In this document: piece by piece, positions 47,052-57,507 of the stretch | Position numbering within the stretch: position 1 is the stretch's first letter | How the letters are laid out: each line of letters begins with the position of its first letter | Assembly: GCA_033239125.1 (NCBI GenBank) | Contig: BSWB01000005.1 | Coordinates: 99,137,994-99,201,993, forward strand | Direction: 5' to 3' | Origin: Fagopyrum homotropicum | Taxonomy: Eukaryota > Streptophyta > Magnoliopsida > Caryophyllales > Polygonaceae | DNA: 64,000 nt | The notes under the pieces: generated by a model | The model's input: the letters and a program-made list of their open reading frames with translations, nothing else | Told to the model about the DNA's origin: nothing | Database searches by the model: none | Position numbers and translations under genes: made by a program

Positions 47052-50000
47052 ATGGCACGTACTAGGGCTGCACAAGTGACTGGCCGAGGTAGGGGTCGTC
47101 CCCCCCTTCCCCCAGTCAGACAGGATCGAGCTGATAGCACCCCTACTGTTAGAGGGCGTGGTCGTGGGGGTAGACCTCCACTAGGGAGAGGTCGAGGAAG
47201 AGTTCCTCGAGATGACCCACCTGCAGCAAGCATACCAGAGGTTGCTGTAGAAGAAGTAGCTGAGAGTGTAGGCCCCGAGGTCAGGCCTGAGACCGCCGCT
47301 AGGTCTGGAGCGCAAGGAGCACGTTCTACTGAGTCAGGACGTGTTTCTATTGGAGCATCGGAGTATAGGGAGTTCAGAGCCTATATTGAGCGCAGGGAAG
47401 AAGCTGCCAGAGTGGAGAGGCTTACTCAGGTACCACCAGTGGTACCGGCTAGGTCAGCTCAGGTGACACAGGGAGTGTCTCAGGTGCCGGCTGTATCTGA
47501 GAGGAGGGCTGATGTTGATAGAGCACCTACTGGGTCCAGAGCACCGAGACCGGATGAGTGGTTGAAGGCTTTCAACTCTCAGAAGGTCCCCTCATTCAGC
47601 GGAGAGATAGGGCTAGAGGTGGAGCACTGGATAGGGAAGATTGAGACTGCTTTGGAGGCAATACGTTGCCCCGTGGATCGACAGGTAGATTTGATACAGA
47701 ACTGCTTCACAGATGATGCTCATTCATGGTGGCGTACCATTCGTGGCCGAGTCACCAGCTGGGAGCAGATGAGGAACATTGTTAGAGACAGGTACTGCCC
47801 AGTTTCGCTGAGGAGGGAGAGATTCCAGGATTTCATTGAGGCGGGATTTGAGGATATCCCGATTGCTGCAGCCATAAAGAAGTTTCAGAAAGAGTTGACT
47901 TTGCTTGGACCATCTGCACCTCCAGAAGATCAGCATGTGTACCTTTTCTCCAGGAGGTTGAGAGAGAGTACCCGATCCTACCTGGCTGGATTCCGCTGTG
48001 AGACCTTGTCTGATTATCAGGATAGGGCCTCTGCTTATGAGAGAGATAGGCCAGCTTCTAGGAAAGCAGCTCAGTCTAGTGGGCCGGATAAGCGGCAGAG
48101 GACAGGACATGCTGGTAGCAGTGCAGCAGTAGCAGGTTATGGTCGAGGACAGACTCAGGGGAGGTCCAGCTACCACCCTACAGTTCGGACTCCCGGTGGG
48201 GATCGACAGTGCTTTAACTGTGGTGGCCGTGATCACATTAAGACGGACTGCCCGAAACCACCGGTCACTTGCTTCACTTGTGGGAAGCCGGGACACAGGG
48301 CTACTTTCTGCCGTCAGGGCAAGGCTTCTTCTCAGCAGGGATCTTCTCCTGCAGGTGCTGAGAAGAGTGTACAGAGACCCCCTCAGTACCGAGCTCCGAG
48401 TCAGCAGCAGCAGCAGTACCGGGCTCCAGGACATCCTGCTTCATACAGTACTGCACAGGGATCAGGTCGTGGCAGAGGACGTGGTAGTACCACTGACACC
48501 AGAGGAGGACCATCGAGAGTGTTCGAGCTGAGGAACACTGAGCAGCCTGCAGCACCTGCGACCACAGGTACTATTTGGATCCATGACTTACCGGTGCGCG
48601 TTTTATTTGATACGGGTGCCACGCACTCCTTTATATCAGATGCATGTGTAGATAGGTTGTCCTTAGCTACAGTAGAGGGTGTACCTTTTGTGGTTGGGCT
48701 ACCAGATGGGGGTAAGGTTAGAGGATCTCGAGAGATTTATGACTGCCCTATTCATCTGGGAGGCCGGATCTGGTTAGTAAATTTCCTTGTCATGCCCTTA
48801 GCTCATGAGGACGTGATATTGGGGATAGATTGGATGACTAGACATGGAGCCGTCTTGGATATTGGTAGGAGGACTGTGACTGTCGCCACAGAGGAAGGTC
48901 ACAGAGTTATATTCCGAGGTTGGGACCTCGGAAAGTCCAGCACCGTTATCAGTGTAGTGAGAGCAGCCAGACTGATAGCACAGGGTTGCGAGGCCTTCTG
49001 GTGTTATGCCATGAAGGAGCGTAAGAGCCTGACAGTAGAGGAGATACCAGTTGCCTACGAGTTTGCAGAGGTATTCAGCGACGACTTACCAGGGCTACCT
49101 CCACAGAGGAGTGTGGACTTTAGCATCGAGTTAGAGCCGGGCACGAGACCGATCTCGAAGGCCCCGTACCGCATGGCCCCGATAGAGCTGCTTGAGCTGA
49201 AGAAGCAGTTAGAAGAGTTAGCAGAGAAGGGCTTCATACGCCCTAGTGTTTCTCCCTGGGGCGCACCAGTATTGTTTGTGAGGAAGAAGGATGGATCGAT
49301 GAGACTGTGTATCGACTACATGGAGTTGAACAAGGTCACCATTAAGAATAAGTATCCACTGCCTCGCATAGATGATCTGCTGGACCAGCTACATGGGGCG
49401 TCAGTGTTCTCGAGGATAGATTTGCGATCGGGTTATCACCAGCTGAGGGTGAGAGATCATGACATACCTAAGACGGCATTCCGGACTAGGTATGGTCATT
49501 ATGAGTTTGTAGTGATGCCATTCGGGCTCACTAATGCGCCAGCAGTATTTATGGAGTTGATGAATGGGATTTTCATCGACTTCTTAGACCAGTTTGTAGT
49601 GGTCTTCATTGATGACATTCTAGTTTACTCTAGAAGTCGAGAGGAGCATGTCGGACACTTGAGGACAGTGTTGCAGATTCTACAGGATAGTCAGCTATAT
49701 GCGAAATTATCCAAGTGTGAATTCTGGATGTCAGAGGTGGCGTTCCTTGGCCATGTAGTGACTGCTGAGGGGATTAAGGTCGACCCGGCGAAGATTGAGT
49801 CAGTGTCCTCTTGGCAACCTCCGAAGAATGTTAAGGAGGTTCGCAGCTTCCTTGGATTGGCAGGTTATTACCGTCGGTTTGTGGAAGGGTTTTCTCTGAT
49901 CGCCCGACCACTTACTTCTCTCCTAAGGAAGACTACTCGGTTCGTCTGGTCTGAGCCGTGTCAGCAGAGTTTTGAGGAGCTGAAGAGGAGATTGACGTCT

Positions 50001-50678
50001 GCTCCGATCTTAGCACAGCCTGAGGGTACAGAGGACTTTGTAGTGTACAGTGACGCATCCAAGCTGGGCTTGGGGTGTGTCTTGATGCAGAGGGGTAAGG
50101 TTATAGCATATGCGTCTCGACAGCTGAAGACGTATGAAGAGAACTACCCCACTCATGATCTGGAGTTAGCAGCAGTAGTGCACGCTCTTAAGATCTGGCG
50201 TCATTATCTCTATGGAGCGACCTGTCAGATCTTCACAGACCATAAGAGTCTGAAGTACATATTCACTCAGCGGGAGTTGAATAACCGCCAGAGGCGGTGG
50301 CTAGAGTTGATCAAGGATTTTGACCTTGAGATTCTTTACCACCCCGGAAAGGCGAATGTAGTTGCTGACGCTTTGAGTCGGAAGACGCCTCAGGAGAAGG
50401 CGATAGCTCGGTTGACAGTACAGCCACAGTTACAGAGAGACTTAGCTTGGTTAGAGGTAGAGATCCAGTTCCCCGATACAGCTCATCAGCTAGCCACCTT
50501 AGAGTTACTTCCTGACCTGTTGGGTGAGATCCGACAGAAGCAGGAGACCTGTCCGACTTTGACACGGATCCGAGACCGGATGTCACGAGATGAGGCACCT
50601 CAGTTCACTATCGGTGCCGATGGAGTGATGAGACGACAGGACCGTGTCTGTGTGCCATCAGACAGTGAGCTGAGATAG
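47052..50678 (+). CDS. Gag-protease-RT-RNase H polyprotein of the Tekay-type element, ended early by TAG
   Basis: The ATG at 47052 follows the leader; a GTG at 47046 is not a likely start. The N-terminus is Arg/Gly-rich (GRGRGRPPLPP). The Retrotrans_gag domain spans about residues 190-310 (VEHWIGKIETAL, SWWRTIRGRV). Two CCHC knuckles lie at about 386 and 406 (CFNCGGRDHIKTDC, CFTCGKPGHRATFC). Protease FDTGATHSFIS is at about 518. RT shows RLCIDYMELN near 752 and the catalytic FIDDILVYSR near 852. RNase H has YSDASKLGLGC near 998 and FTDHKSLKYIF. The residue after DY in RT is Met where nearly all relatives have Arg, from a single G-to-T change. The stop TAG (50676-50678) falls just before integrase; after it the same frame stays open to 51971. 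Confidence 0.93.
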   Translation: MARTRAAQVTGRGRGRPPLPPVRQDRADSTPTVRGRGRGGRPPLGRGRGRVPRDDPPAASIPEVAVEEVAESVGPEVRPETAARSGAQGARSTESGRVSIGASEYREFRAYIERREEAARVERLTQVPPVVPARSAQVTQGVSQVPAVSERRADVDRAPTGSRAPRPDEWLKAFNSQKVPSFSGEIGLEVEHWIGKIETALEAIRCPVDRQVDLIQNCFTDDAHSWWRTIRGRVTSWEQMRNIVRDRYCPVSLRRERFQDFIEAGFEDIPIAAAIKKFQKELTLLGPSAPPEDQHVYLFSRRLRESTRSYLAGFRCETLSDYQDRASAYERDRPASRKAAQSSGPDKRQRTGHAGSSAAVAGYGRGQTQGRSSYHPTVRTPGGDRQCFNCGGRDHIKTDCPKPPVTCFTCGKPGHRATFCRQGKASSQQGSSPAGAEKSVQRPPQYRAPSQQQQQYRAPGHPASYSTAQGSGRGRGRGSTTDTRGGPSRVFELRNTEQPAAPATTGTIWIHDLPVRVLFDTGATHSFISDACVDRLSLATVEGVPFVVGLPDGGKVRGSREIYDCPIHLGGRIWLVNFLVMPLAHEDVILGIDWMTRHGAVLDIGRRTVTVATEEGHRVIFRGWDLGKSSTVISVVRAARLIAQGCEAFWCYAMKERKSLTVEEIPVAYEFAEVFSDDLPGLPPQRSVDFSIELEPGTRPISKAPYRMAPIELLELKKQLEELAEKGFIRPSVSPWGAPVLFVRKKDGSMRLCIDYMELNKVTIKNKYPLPRIDDLLDQLHGASVFSRIDLRSGYHQLRVRDHDIPKTAFRTRYGHYEFVVMPFGLTNAPAVFMELMNGIFIDFLDQFVVVFIDDILVYSRSREEHVGHLRTVLQILQDSQLYAKLSKCEFWMSEVAFLGHVVTAEGIKVDPAKIESVSSWQPPKNVKEVRSFLGLAGYYRRFVEGFSLIARPLTSLLRKTTRFVWSEPCQQSFEELKRRLTSAPILAQPEGTEDFVVYSDASKLGLGCVLMQRGKVIAYASRQLKTYEENYPTHDLELAAVVHALKIWRHYLYGATCQIFTDHKSLKYIFTQRELNNRQRRWLELIKDFDLEILYHPGKANVVADALSRKTPQEKAIARLTVQPQLQRDLAWLEVEIQFPDTAHQLATLELLPDLLGEIRQKQETCPTLTRIRDRMSRDEAPQFTIGADGVMRRQDRVCVPSDSELR

Positions 50679-51971
50679 AGGATACTAGGTGAGGCTCATG
50701 CTACCCCTTACTCCGTACATCCAGGAGCGAGTAAGATGTATAAGGACGTAAGACGTTCCTTCTGGTGGGGTGGTTTGAAGCCTGATGTGGCCCGGCACGT
50801 AGCCCAGTGTGCGACCTGTCAGCAGGTCAAGATTGAGCATCGTAGATCCGGAGGAGAGCTACACCCACTTCCAGTACCACATTGGAAGTGGGAAGACATT
50901 TCTATGGATTTCGTCACCGGATTGAGGCTCAGCAGAGGTTTTGATGCCATTTGGGTAGTAGTAGACCGTCTGACGAAGACCGCACGTTTCATTCCGATTA
51001 AGGAAACGTGGCCGGTAAGTCGTCTAGCAGAGGAGTTCACCAGGCATATTGTGAGACTCCATGGAGTACCGAGGACTATCGTCTCCGACAGGGATGGACG
51101 TTTTACCTCGAGGTTCTGGCAGCAGGTACATACTGCACTGGGTACGAGTCTTCACTTTACCACTGCCTACCACCCGCAGACAGACGGTCAGTCAGAGAGG
51201 ACCATCCAAACCCTAGAGGACATGTTGCGGGCATGTGTGCTAGATTGGGGACAGGTATGGCCAGATCACCTCCCACTAGTAGAGTTTTCATATAATAACA
51301 GCTGGCATGCGTCTATTGGGATGGCACCTTATGAGGCTTTGTACGGACGGAGATGTCGTACACCGCTATGTTGGGATGAGCCTAGCAAGGCTGATGGAGT
51401 AGTACCAGATCAGATACAGGACGACATCGCTCGGATTGCCTTAGTCCGGGAAAGGATGTTAGCAGCTCAGAGTCGTCAGAAGTCCTACGCCGACAAAAGG
51501 TGTCGACCTTTGGAGTTTAGAGTAGGTGCACAGGTGTGGTTGAGAGTGTCACCTACGAGAGGAGTTAGACGTTTCGGCATTAAGGGGAAGCTGAGTCCCC
51601 GGTATGTCGGCCCATTTGAGATCGTAGAGAGAGTCGGAGAGGTTGCCTACCGACTAGCACAGCCACCGAGATTAGAGGGAGTACACCCAGTTTTTCATGT
51701 ATCTCAGCTGCGAGAGTACATACCGGATCCTAGACACATCATCAGTCATGAGGATCTGATAGTTGAGCCAGACCACACTTTTGTGGAGTATCCAGTAGCC
51801 GTCCTAGAGCGTAGCATTAGGCGCCTGCGTTCTAAGGAGATACCGATGCTGAGGATTCAGTGGTCTAGACGAGGAGTTGATGAGGCTACCTGGGAGACAG
51901 AGGAGAGTATTAGACGTAATTACCCTGAGTTCTTTGCGGAGTTAGCCGCTACCTCAGTACCGACGGGTTAG
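50679..51971 (+). pseudogene. Integrase and chromodomain of the Tekay-type element (downstream of the nonsense codon)
   Basis: The frame continues from the TAG without a shift. The zinc-binding HHCC begins at once (GEAHATPYSVHPG, then CATCQQ), so translation from the next ATG (50736) would lose both His residues. Catalytic residues: Asp in ISMDFVTGL, Asp in VSDRDGRF and Glu in GQSERTIQTLEDML. The GPY/F block is YVGPFEIVERVGEVAY. The C-terminal chromodomain (RIQWSRRGVDEATWETEE) would direct integration to chromatin with matching histone marks. Everything else looks intact, so the product could be made only by readthrough or in trans from other copies. Confidence 0.9.
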
Positions 51972-52125
51972 TACTAAGACGAGACCTTATATGACTTCTG
52001 TGATTATATGTTTAAATAATTGTTTATGTCTATGTGCTTGATGACGTGAGTAGTTGCTTGCTAGAATATATTTCTCGAGGGGAAATGTATGGGGTAGGTA
52101 CCTTATTCCAAGTTTCGGGACGAAA

Positions 52126-52146
52126 CTTATTTTAAGGGGGTACTGA
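52126..52146 (+). other. Polypurine tract of the Tekay-type element
   Basis: A TTTTAAGGGGG block followed by TACTGA abuts the 3' LTR; this is the plus-strand primer position. Confidence 0.8.
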
Positions 52147-55100
52147 TGTAAAATCCGGAATTTTTATTCCGTCTGTTTACGTTATAAAATAGATCTCGAT
52201 CAGTTGACCCATATCCGTCTACTTAGTTAGACATATTATTATAGGATTTATCATTTTATGTAGATTCCTTCACATAAAATGATAGAATCTTCTATATAGT
52301 TTATCATTTTATGTAGATTACTTCCGCATAAAATGATAGAATTCTGAGCCGATCTTAAACTAAAATAAACTCCCCATCCGCCTAGTCCGTATATTTTTAT
52401 ATCGGGATCTTGTCCAGCCAGAAACTCGCTAAATTAAGGAGCCCAGCTGCAGCCATTTTAGCCCATTTGTTAACCGATAATTCAGCTCCAACGGATCCAG
52501 TTCTGCAGCCAGCTAGCCCAGCCCAACAGCCCACTGTTTTGCTTGTCCGCAGCACCAGTGCACAGCCCCAGCAGCCCAGCGTTGCCAGCCCAGTCCGTGA
52601 GCTGCTCCAGCTTCTTCCAGCCCAGCGCCACTGCTGCCTTGCTCCTATGCGGCCCAGCTCCTCTGCAGCCCGGCGCCCAGCGTGCCATCGCCAGCCTAGA
52701 AGAGTTCCGCCTCCAGTTCAGCCCAACAGCAGCACAGCACTCCAGCCCAGCGTCCAATTCAGTCAAGGGAGGGATGCTGTTCCGCCTTCTCCAACTCAGC
52801 AGCCAGCCGTTATGAAAATCTCAGCAGCCGTTACACGAGTTTAATGCACACACAATCTGCACTTTCCTTCCTCAATTATTCTTTCCATTCAGCCGGATTC
52901 ATCACCACATACACGCTGAACCAATCCCCTCCCTTCTCAGCGCAACCCTTCTCTTCTGTCTACGGTTTCCAACAACAAACACGTCCCTTCTCTTCTGCAC
53001 ACGCACCTAGCAGCGTCAAGAGCCATTGGAATCTGCAACGAGTCCTTACCGACCTTCTGCAAATGCACACACAATCTGCACTTTCCTTCCTCAATTATTC
53101 TTTCCATTCAGCCGGATTCATCACCACATACACGCTGAACCAATCCCCTCCCTTCTCAGCGCAACCCTTCTCTTCTGTCTACGGTTTCCAACAACAAACA
53201 CGTCCCTTCTCTTCTGCACACGCACCCAGCAGCGTCAAGAGCCATTGGAATCTGCAACGAGTCCTTACCGACCTTCTGCACGTAGCCAGCCGCGTCAAGA
53301 GGTTAGTGCAGCAATCTGATTCTTCCATCTTCACCTTATTCTCTCAACCGCCTCCTTCTGCCCCTACTGGTAAGAAGATCCTTTCCCATCTGTATCTTAT
53401 GGATATCATAGCCACAATGACTCATTACCCTTCTTTTATTCCGATCACACTTCCAACAGTTGCAGCCGTGGGATCAACCAGCAGGCTCGGTTTGGGTACA
53501 GATCGGAACCAACAACAAATTAACATTCTAGCTGCAAACCGGTAAGAGCCTAAACTTAGATTAAAATAGGTTTCCGATTAGTTTAAGTGGAAGGTTATTA
53601 TATAATCTTTTGTGTGTATATTATTTCCGTAATGATAGATTGAGGAGCTGCTGTAATTCGACCTTGAGCATAGTTAAAATAGTGATAAGTAGCTGCTGGA
53701 AGTTATACATAAAATGATAGACATAGGGGCTGCTGTAAAATTGTATTTCATGCCTTCAGCTTTTGACCTATAAACTGCCTATCTTGTCGACCAATTATTG
53801 AACGTTTGGATAAAGATCCACCGTTGAATTTTGGATATGTTGTAGATGGATATATGTAGTTTAGCATATTAAAATTTGAGAAGAAATGAACGGTCGGATT
53901 GAAAGTTATGAGCTCCCGAAGTTAGGTAGTTGAGCAGTTTGGTAAACTTAAGTTTTTGGCTAAGTATAGGAATTTTGAGTGAAGTAGCCAACTTTGTGAA
54001 TTATTATAAAAATATTGGCTGAACAGTTTGGAGAAATTCTTTCTCCTAAGGTTAGATAGAACCTCATAGATGATCTAGAGATTTAATTCGGAATTTTTAT
54101 AAGCTGTTAAGAATTTTATATTTAGAGCCGAAGTTAAACCTTTACGATTCTTCCGGAAAATAGAAACATAGGAAAAATGTCAGTTTGGAACCAAATAAAA
54201 TTTTAGGAGTTAGAATATAAATTTAGAACCTCAAATAGGAGTTTAGAGATGAATTTTAGGGTTTTCGAGAAAATCGGAACCAATGGTAAAATGGTCATTT
54301 TACCCTAAACTAATACTGTAACTAGTTATGTCTTAATACATCATTCGATCTTAGAAGTTTTAGACTTCTATCTACGTGAGAGTGTGCTAATACACTTATC
54401 GCCTTTGACAGGCAGCTGAGTGATTACAGTTTACAGAGCGAGTGGTTTATAAAGAGTCGAGCGTCATAACAGGTAAGTCATTTGGGCTTACTTAGCTGAC
54501 TGCTAAATATGAGTATAAATGATGATGGTGGTGTGTGATTGACATGTTAGAGAGATAGGTTGTGATATATAATTACCGACCTATATTTTGGCCTAAGAGT
54601 AACGGGCGGTGGCATTCTGCTCAGTAGCTCGCGGGGCGCTGGGGGTTTCTTCCGGGACTAGTCCATACATGGTTTGTAGGGATGCTACCAAAGGAAGTCA
54701 GCTAGACCTACACCAGTTGGATAAGGAACGGAGGCGAGAACTAATAATTAGTTCTCGTGCCACAACTTAAATTGAGTAATGTGAATCACTTAAATAATAG
54801 ATAATAAACGGTTGAGTGCCAGCATGATGTTTGTTTATTTTCGTTTCTGCGTGTGCTTGTGCTGTTATCATTTTGCTTATATTTGGATAGTTAGCTAACT
54901 GTTGATATGTTGTTTAGATTTGACACAGGTTAGAGCAGATGCCGAGTGATCCAGACGGTAGTGGTCAGCCGGGTGTCGTACTTTAGGACGTTTTACAGTT
55001 TTTTTTGCATTTGTGGGTTTTACAGTTGAACATTGTTTCCTTTCGTACTTTGTTATATTCCGTTTTCCGGCTGTAGTCGATCTGGTCACATTCATGCATT

Positions 55101-55243
55101 ATTAAGAACTATTTTATGATTTCTGATTTTCCTTATCTGTGCCTTGTTGTAAGATCTCGTTAAGTTGTTGTCAAACTAAGGTCGGGACCCACTGTGCGGT
55201 CCTAACCAGTAACTCCCTAAGTTGTAAAACTTGGGGTGTTACA
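52147..55243 (+). repeat. 3' LTR of the Tekay-type element (3097 bp)
   Basis: Same boundaries and internal layout as the 5' LTR. It contains the hairpin pair (52249-52338) and the 219-bp duplication (52845-53280), and is followed by ATGGG (55244-55248). Confidence 0.96.
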
Positions 55244-55248
55244 ATGGG

Positions 55249-55565
55249 CCATACAAAATCATTGATAAAATGGAAAAGGTGGCTTACAATTAGAACTTCC
55301 TAGTACTTCTCAAATTCATCCAGTTTTTCATGTCTCACAGCTTAAACACCATGTGGGCACTGCTGTCTCTTCTTCTACTCTGCCTTCTGTGCTAATTGAT
55401 GTTCTAGCCAAGGCACCAGAATACATTTTAGAAAGAAGAACGGTTAAACGACAGGGTCGAGCAACTACTCAGATCTTAGTGAAATGGGTTAATCAACCTG
55501 TGGAAGAAGCCACCTAGGAATTTTTCTATGATTTCATGAAGAAATATCCAGATTTTGATGCTTAG
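55249..55565 (+). pseudogene. GPY/F end and chromodomain of the split Reina-type element
   Basis: GPYKIIDKMEKVAY continues the integrase C-terminus. A one-base loss shortly after shifts the frame to QIHPVFHVSQLKHH and then the chromodomain (APEYILERRTVKRQG, ATTQILVKWVNQPVEEAT). The TAG at 55515-55517 stands where chromodomains have Trp in EEATWE. The frame ends with KKYPDFDA-stop at 55565. Confidence 0.85.
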
Positions 55566-55594
55566 GATGTTTCAACCTTGTGGTCAAGGTTTTT

Positions 55595-55606
55595 CGAGGG
55601 GGGAAG
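55595..55606 (+). other. Polypurine tract of the Reina-type element
   Basis: CGAGGGGGGAAG lies three bases before the 3' LTR start. Confidence 0.75.
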
Positions 55607-55609
55607 ATT

Positions 55610-55914
55610 TGTTACAGCAATTCAATAGAAGACAATTGATGGCCAGTAGGTTGCCACGTGTCTGCTTGTAGGTTGCCACGTGCCTGCTGTAAAGGTTGTT
55701 AAAATTTTGTTGCAAGCCCTGTTATAAGGCAAAAAACAGAGACTTGTAATGGATTCATTCAGATCAATGGAATTCTCATTTCTCTCGTCTCTCTCATCTC
55801 CCTTTTGATTTCCTGGGAGATTGAATCTCTCTTCAATCTCATCTCAGGTTGTTATAGGTTGTTGTTCAGTAATTGAACATTAGCTTGTAATTGGAATCAA
55901 TTCTCACTAATACA
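55610..55914 (+). repeat. 3' LTR of the Reina-type element (about 305 bp)
   Basis: Begins TGTTACAGC right after the purine tract. The end at ACTAATACA is inferred from the inverted-repeat-like terminus and the usual length, and is not confirmed by a second LTR. Two G-boxes (CACGTG) at 55655-55660 and 55677-55682 sit in a 22-bp direct repeat (TAGGTTGCCACGTG). Confidence 0.65.
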
Positions 55915-55949
55915 GTTTACTGTATTATTGACCAACGGAGAGCAGGTGC

Positions 55950-56408
55950 ACACCGATTGAGAGCCGTCGTTAGGGGGATGGCTTCTCTTCGCCGTTCTCT
56001 CCAAAGAACCCTAATTCACACTTCTCGGGGGACTACCAAGTTGAAGCTGCCAATGGGTATTCTCTACAGCTCATTTCCTTTTTTATCTCTCCGCAACTTC
56101 CGTTTCAATGTGAACTGCATCATACATAAAGTTGATAGCTGTTTTTTTATCCGTAGATTTTTTTTTGGAAATGTTCAGTGGAGGCTAAGTTTGATGTTTT
56201 TTCGATGAGCTGACTTTGATTTTGAATGGCTTTGAATTGGGGCGTACAGGTACATATCCGAGCTAGGGAGCAGGAATCAGTCATATCGATATGATGAGGT
56301 TCTTGCTTAGGATGAAATGCTGGGAGTATCACAAGCTATCTTCCGTTCAAGTCACTCACCCTACACGCCCTGACAAAGCTCTTCGTCTAGGCTATAAGGA
56401 CAAACATG
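55950..56408 (+). pseudogene. RPL15: Ribosomal protein eL15 (RPL15) pseudogene fragment
   Basis: Exon 2-like sequence from 56240 reads GAYRYISEL, then after small indels MMRFLLRMKCWEYHKL and HPTRPDKALRLGYKDKH, matching the N-terminus of cytosolic large-subunit protein eL15 (usual MGAYKYVSEL...MRFLQRVRCWEY...RPTRPDKARRLGYKAK). Upstream a leader-like segment ends in ATGG followed by GT (56053-56058), so the gene probably began with a short first exon ending ATGG and an intron of about 183 bases. The expected acceptor AG before GGGCG reads TG (56238-56239). Frame breaks near 56258 and 56273, together with loss of everything after the first quarter, make it a pseudogene. The retained intron suggests a DNA-level duplicate, not a processed copy. 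Confidence 0.75.
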
Positions 56409-57319
56409 TCTCTTTCTTTTCCTTTCCTCTGCATTTTCCCCCTCTTATCTCTTATTGAATATGTGCTCTGCTTTGGCTTTGTTATCATCCTTTTCTATGT
56501 TAAAAATTGTTTACTTTTGAACTGAATGCTAGTCTTTAGTTTTCTCTAATAATTAGAAGAGCTGAATAGCTTGTGAGTTGGACTACTACTTCCAATTAAT
56601 TGAAGTTTGTTTATTCTCTAGTATATGGAGATTTTGTACAATCGAACTGAATCTTTTTTGGTTTGTAGTGTAACCACTTTGTAAAGTCTTGCTGTTTTTT
56701 TTTTGTTTACTTTCCAGTTCTCATCCAGTCCCTTGTCGTCCATTTTCCAGGTCTCATTCAAATCAGGTATGTTTTTCAATCTTCTACTTCTTTGATATGT
56801 AGAAAAAGAAATGGTTCTTTCAGGTTTGATACTCATTGATTATTAGATCCTTTTATGGATCCTATTTCTTCATCGATGAAGCTTGGAAGCAGCAACATTG
56901 GTTGCTAACCTTGGTGTCTCCTCAGGTAAGAATTTTTATGGTTTAAGTTATATATTCATCTGAAAAGTTATAACTTGTATGTTTTGTTTCACGATAGTGG
57001 AGGGAAGAAGCATCCTCCTACAAAACATAAAACTTTACTTTTTTACTTAATCATCATATTCTTAAAAAATATATAAAAATAATGTTAGTACAGAGCAATG
57101 AGATATAAGTGAGATCTTTGCCCAATATATCGAAAATTTTGTGACATTCTTTTTCTAACTTATCTTTTCTTAGGTACAGCAAGTGAGATCGTCAATACTT
57201 TCCAGCAGCAGGAAATTCCCATTAGTTTTGCGCAATCTGGACTCGAATGTGGTGTTTTTGATGGTTCTCTATATATAACATCTCAGGAGCAAGAGTTATC
57301 ATGTTTTGAGATTTTTAAC
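56409..57319 (+). other. Unidentified stretch with an exon-like pair
   Basis: Two stretches can be joined in frame by plausible splice sites: one ends LEAATLVANLGVSS at CTCCTCAG/GTAAG (about 56934) and the other begins after TTTTCTTAG (about 57172) with TASEIVNTFQQQEIPISF and continues to about 57300. I do not recognise the protein. It is not part of eL15. It could be a captured gene fragment or chance. Confidence 0.3.
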
Positions 57320-57324
57320 TTCTG

Positions 57325-57507
57325 GTATGAGAAATTCTGGTATGAAATGATTGTATAAAATTTCTAGTATGTAAATTTTTGGTATGTAAATTTTTGGTAT
57401 GTAAATTTCTGGTATGAAAAATTTCTGGTATGTAAATTTGGTATGTAAATTTCGTGTATGAAAAATTCTAGAATGAGAAATTCTGGTATGAAAAATTCAT
57501 TTCAGAA
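57325..57507. repeat. Minisatellite, ~16-17-bp unit
   Basis: About eleven degenerate copies of TTCTGGTATGTAAATTT occur head to tail, with variants TATGAAAAA and TATGAGAAA. Confidence 0.85.

Larger units (their letters stand above)
43689..55243 (+). mobile_element. Young Tekay-type chromovirus (Ty3/gypsy), 11.6 kb, nearly intact
   Basis: LTRs of 3098 bp (43689-46786) and 3097 bp (52147-55243) flank one long coding region with gag, protease, RT, RNase H, integrase and chromodomain. The PBS is of the initiator-Met tRNA type, a purine tract precedes the 3' LTR, and the ATGGG duplication is perfect. Comparing the LTRs by eye I counted about 22 differences, or 0.7%, including one single-base deletion that explains the length difference. 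One nonsense codon (50676) interrupts the polyprotein. Long LTRs plus a C-terminal chromodomain point to the Tekay clade. Confidence 0.93.
40175..55914 (+). mobile_element. 5'-truncated Reina-type chromovirus (Ty3/gypsy), split by a Tekay-type element
   Basis: The part before the insert (40175-43688) carries the end of gag, protease, RT, RNase H and integrase. The part after it (55244-55914) carries the end of integrase, a chromodomain, a purine tract and a 3' LTR of about 305 bp. The break lies in the GPY/F region: the first part ends within TATTATGGG and the second resumes with GGGCCATAC, giving YYGPY across the junction. There is no 5' LTR or PBS. Reina-type is inferred from the short LTR, the compact pol and the chromodomain wording. 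Confidence 0.82.

Noticed and set aside
47724..48434. 236-codon frame antisense to the Tekay gag
   Set aside because: It lies wholly opposite the gag and zinc-knuckle coding sequence, with no domain of its own.
55979..56060. Protein-coding start MASLRRSLQRTLIHTSRG
   Set aside because: It is better explained as the 5' leader of the eL15 pseudogene, which has its own ATG at 56053.
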